NCBI GenBank assembly: GCA_012800145.1
Contig: JAAZJW010000138.1
Location: 1-5,148, forward strand
Reading direction: 5' to 3'
From: Clostridiales bacterium
GTDB taxonomy: Bacteria > Bacillota > Clostridia > Peptostreptococcales > Natronincolaceae
Length of the DNA stretch: 5,148 nucleotides
The first letter of the stretch is position 1. Every line of letters begins with the position of its first letter. This document shows positions 4,898 to 5,148 of the stretch, piece by piece. The position numbers were made by a program, and so were the translations under genes. Under the pieces are notes generated by a model. That model made no database searches. It saw only the letters and a program-made list of their open reading frames with translations, and was not told the origin of the DNA.

Positions 4898-5148
4898 ATG
4901 AAGGAGTACATAGAAAAGCGGGCTGTTGAAATAGCTGACTATATTATTAAGAAAGGAGCAACAGTTAGGCAGGCAGCTCGTGTATATGGAGTCAGCAAAT
5001 CCACAGTCCATAAGGATGTAACAGAGAGACTTCCCAAGATAAACCCTCTAAAGGCTAGTCAAGTAAAGGTCATACTTGATATCAATAAGGCGGAAAGGCA
5101 TATAAGAGGTGGTAAAGCTACAAAGATGAAATATGAAGCAATGAACAA
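4898..5148 (+). CDS. spoIIID: Stage III sporulation transcriptional regulator SpoIIID (3' end cut by window)
   Basis: SpoIIID is a small mother-cell DNA-binding protein that activates and represses many sigma-E genes and helps bring on sigma-K. 83 complete codons are visible and the frame is still open at the window edge; B. subtilis SpoIIID is about 93 residues, so only the tail is missing. The helix-turn-helix is clear: TVRQAARVYGVSKSTVHKDV (22-41), followed by the family signature TERLPKINP (42-50) and the basic RHIRGGKATKMKY (67-79) that contacts DNA in the known family. The ATG at 4898 gives the conserved N-terminus MKEYIEKR. Its ribosome binding site lies in a hairpin. It follows spoIIQ by 83 bases, but spoIIQ is expected in the forespore and spoIIID in the mother cell, so separate transcription is expected. 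Confidence 0.97.
   Translation, partial: MKEYIEKRAVEIADYIIKKGATVRQAARVYGVSKSTVHKDVTERLPKINPLKASQVKVILDINKAERHIRGGKATKMKYEAMN

Overview
The window reads as chromosomal DNA of an endospore-forming, low-GC Firmicute, most likely a member of the Clostridia. The evidence is an A+T-rich sequence, strong AGGAGG-type ribosome binding sites, and the conserved order ywmB - murA - spoIID - spoIIQ - spoIIID, all on the + strand. The same linkage of murA, spoIID, spoIIQ and spoIIID is known from Clostridioides difficile, and ywmB-murAA-spoIID from Bacillus subtilis. I cannot name the species. A gene for an MreB/Mbl-type protein often follows spoIIID in this neighbourhood but lies outside the window.

Layout: 1-146 holds a copy of a dispersed non-coding repeat that stops just before the ywmB ribosome binding site. 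147-995 encodes a secreted YwmB-family protein. 996-1131 is a leader with small hairpins. 1132-2385 is murA, starting with TTG. 2386-2451 is a short gap whose inverted repeat runs into the spoIID start codon. 2452-3456 is spoIID. 3457-3830 is a long nested palindromic repeat without a gene; part of it is the inverted counterpart of the repeat at 22-128. 3831-3932 holds a good sigma-F/sigma-G type promoter and the ribosome binding site of spoIIQ. 3933-4814 is spoIIQ. 4815-4897 holds a long hairpin that buries the spoIIID ribosome binding site. 4898-5148 is spoIIID, cut by the window end.

Function: MurA makes the first committed peptidoglycan precursor. SpoIID (mother-cell membrane, lytic transglycosylase) and SpoIIQ (forespore membrane, LytM/M23 fold) work on opposite sides of the septal peptidoglycan during engulfment. 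SpoIIID is the mother-cell transcription factor that retunes the sigma-E regulon. The locus therefore groups cell-wall synthesis with the engulfment machinery and its mother-cell regulator.

The genes are ordinary; the most interesting signals are non-coding. Inverted repeats cover the translation starts of spoIID and spoIIID in a way that would fold only in read-through mRNA. A third one overlaps the spoIIQ transcription start. A composite repeat family surrounds ywmB-murA-spoIID. SpoIIQ also lacks both expected catalytic histidines of the M23 fold while keeping all three zinc ligands. I found no wholly new multi-gene system.
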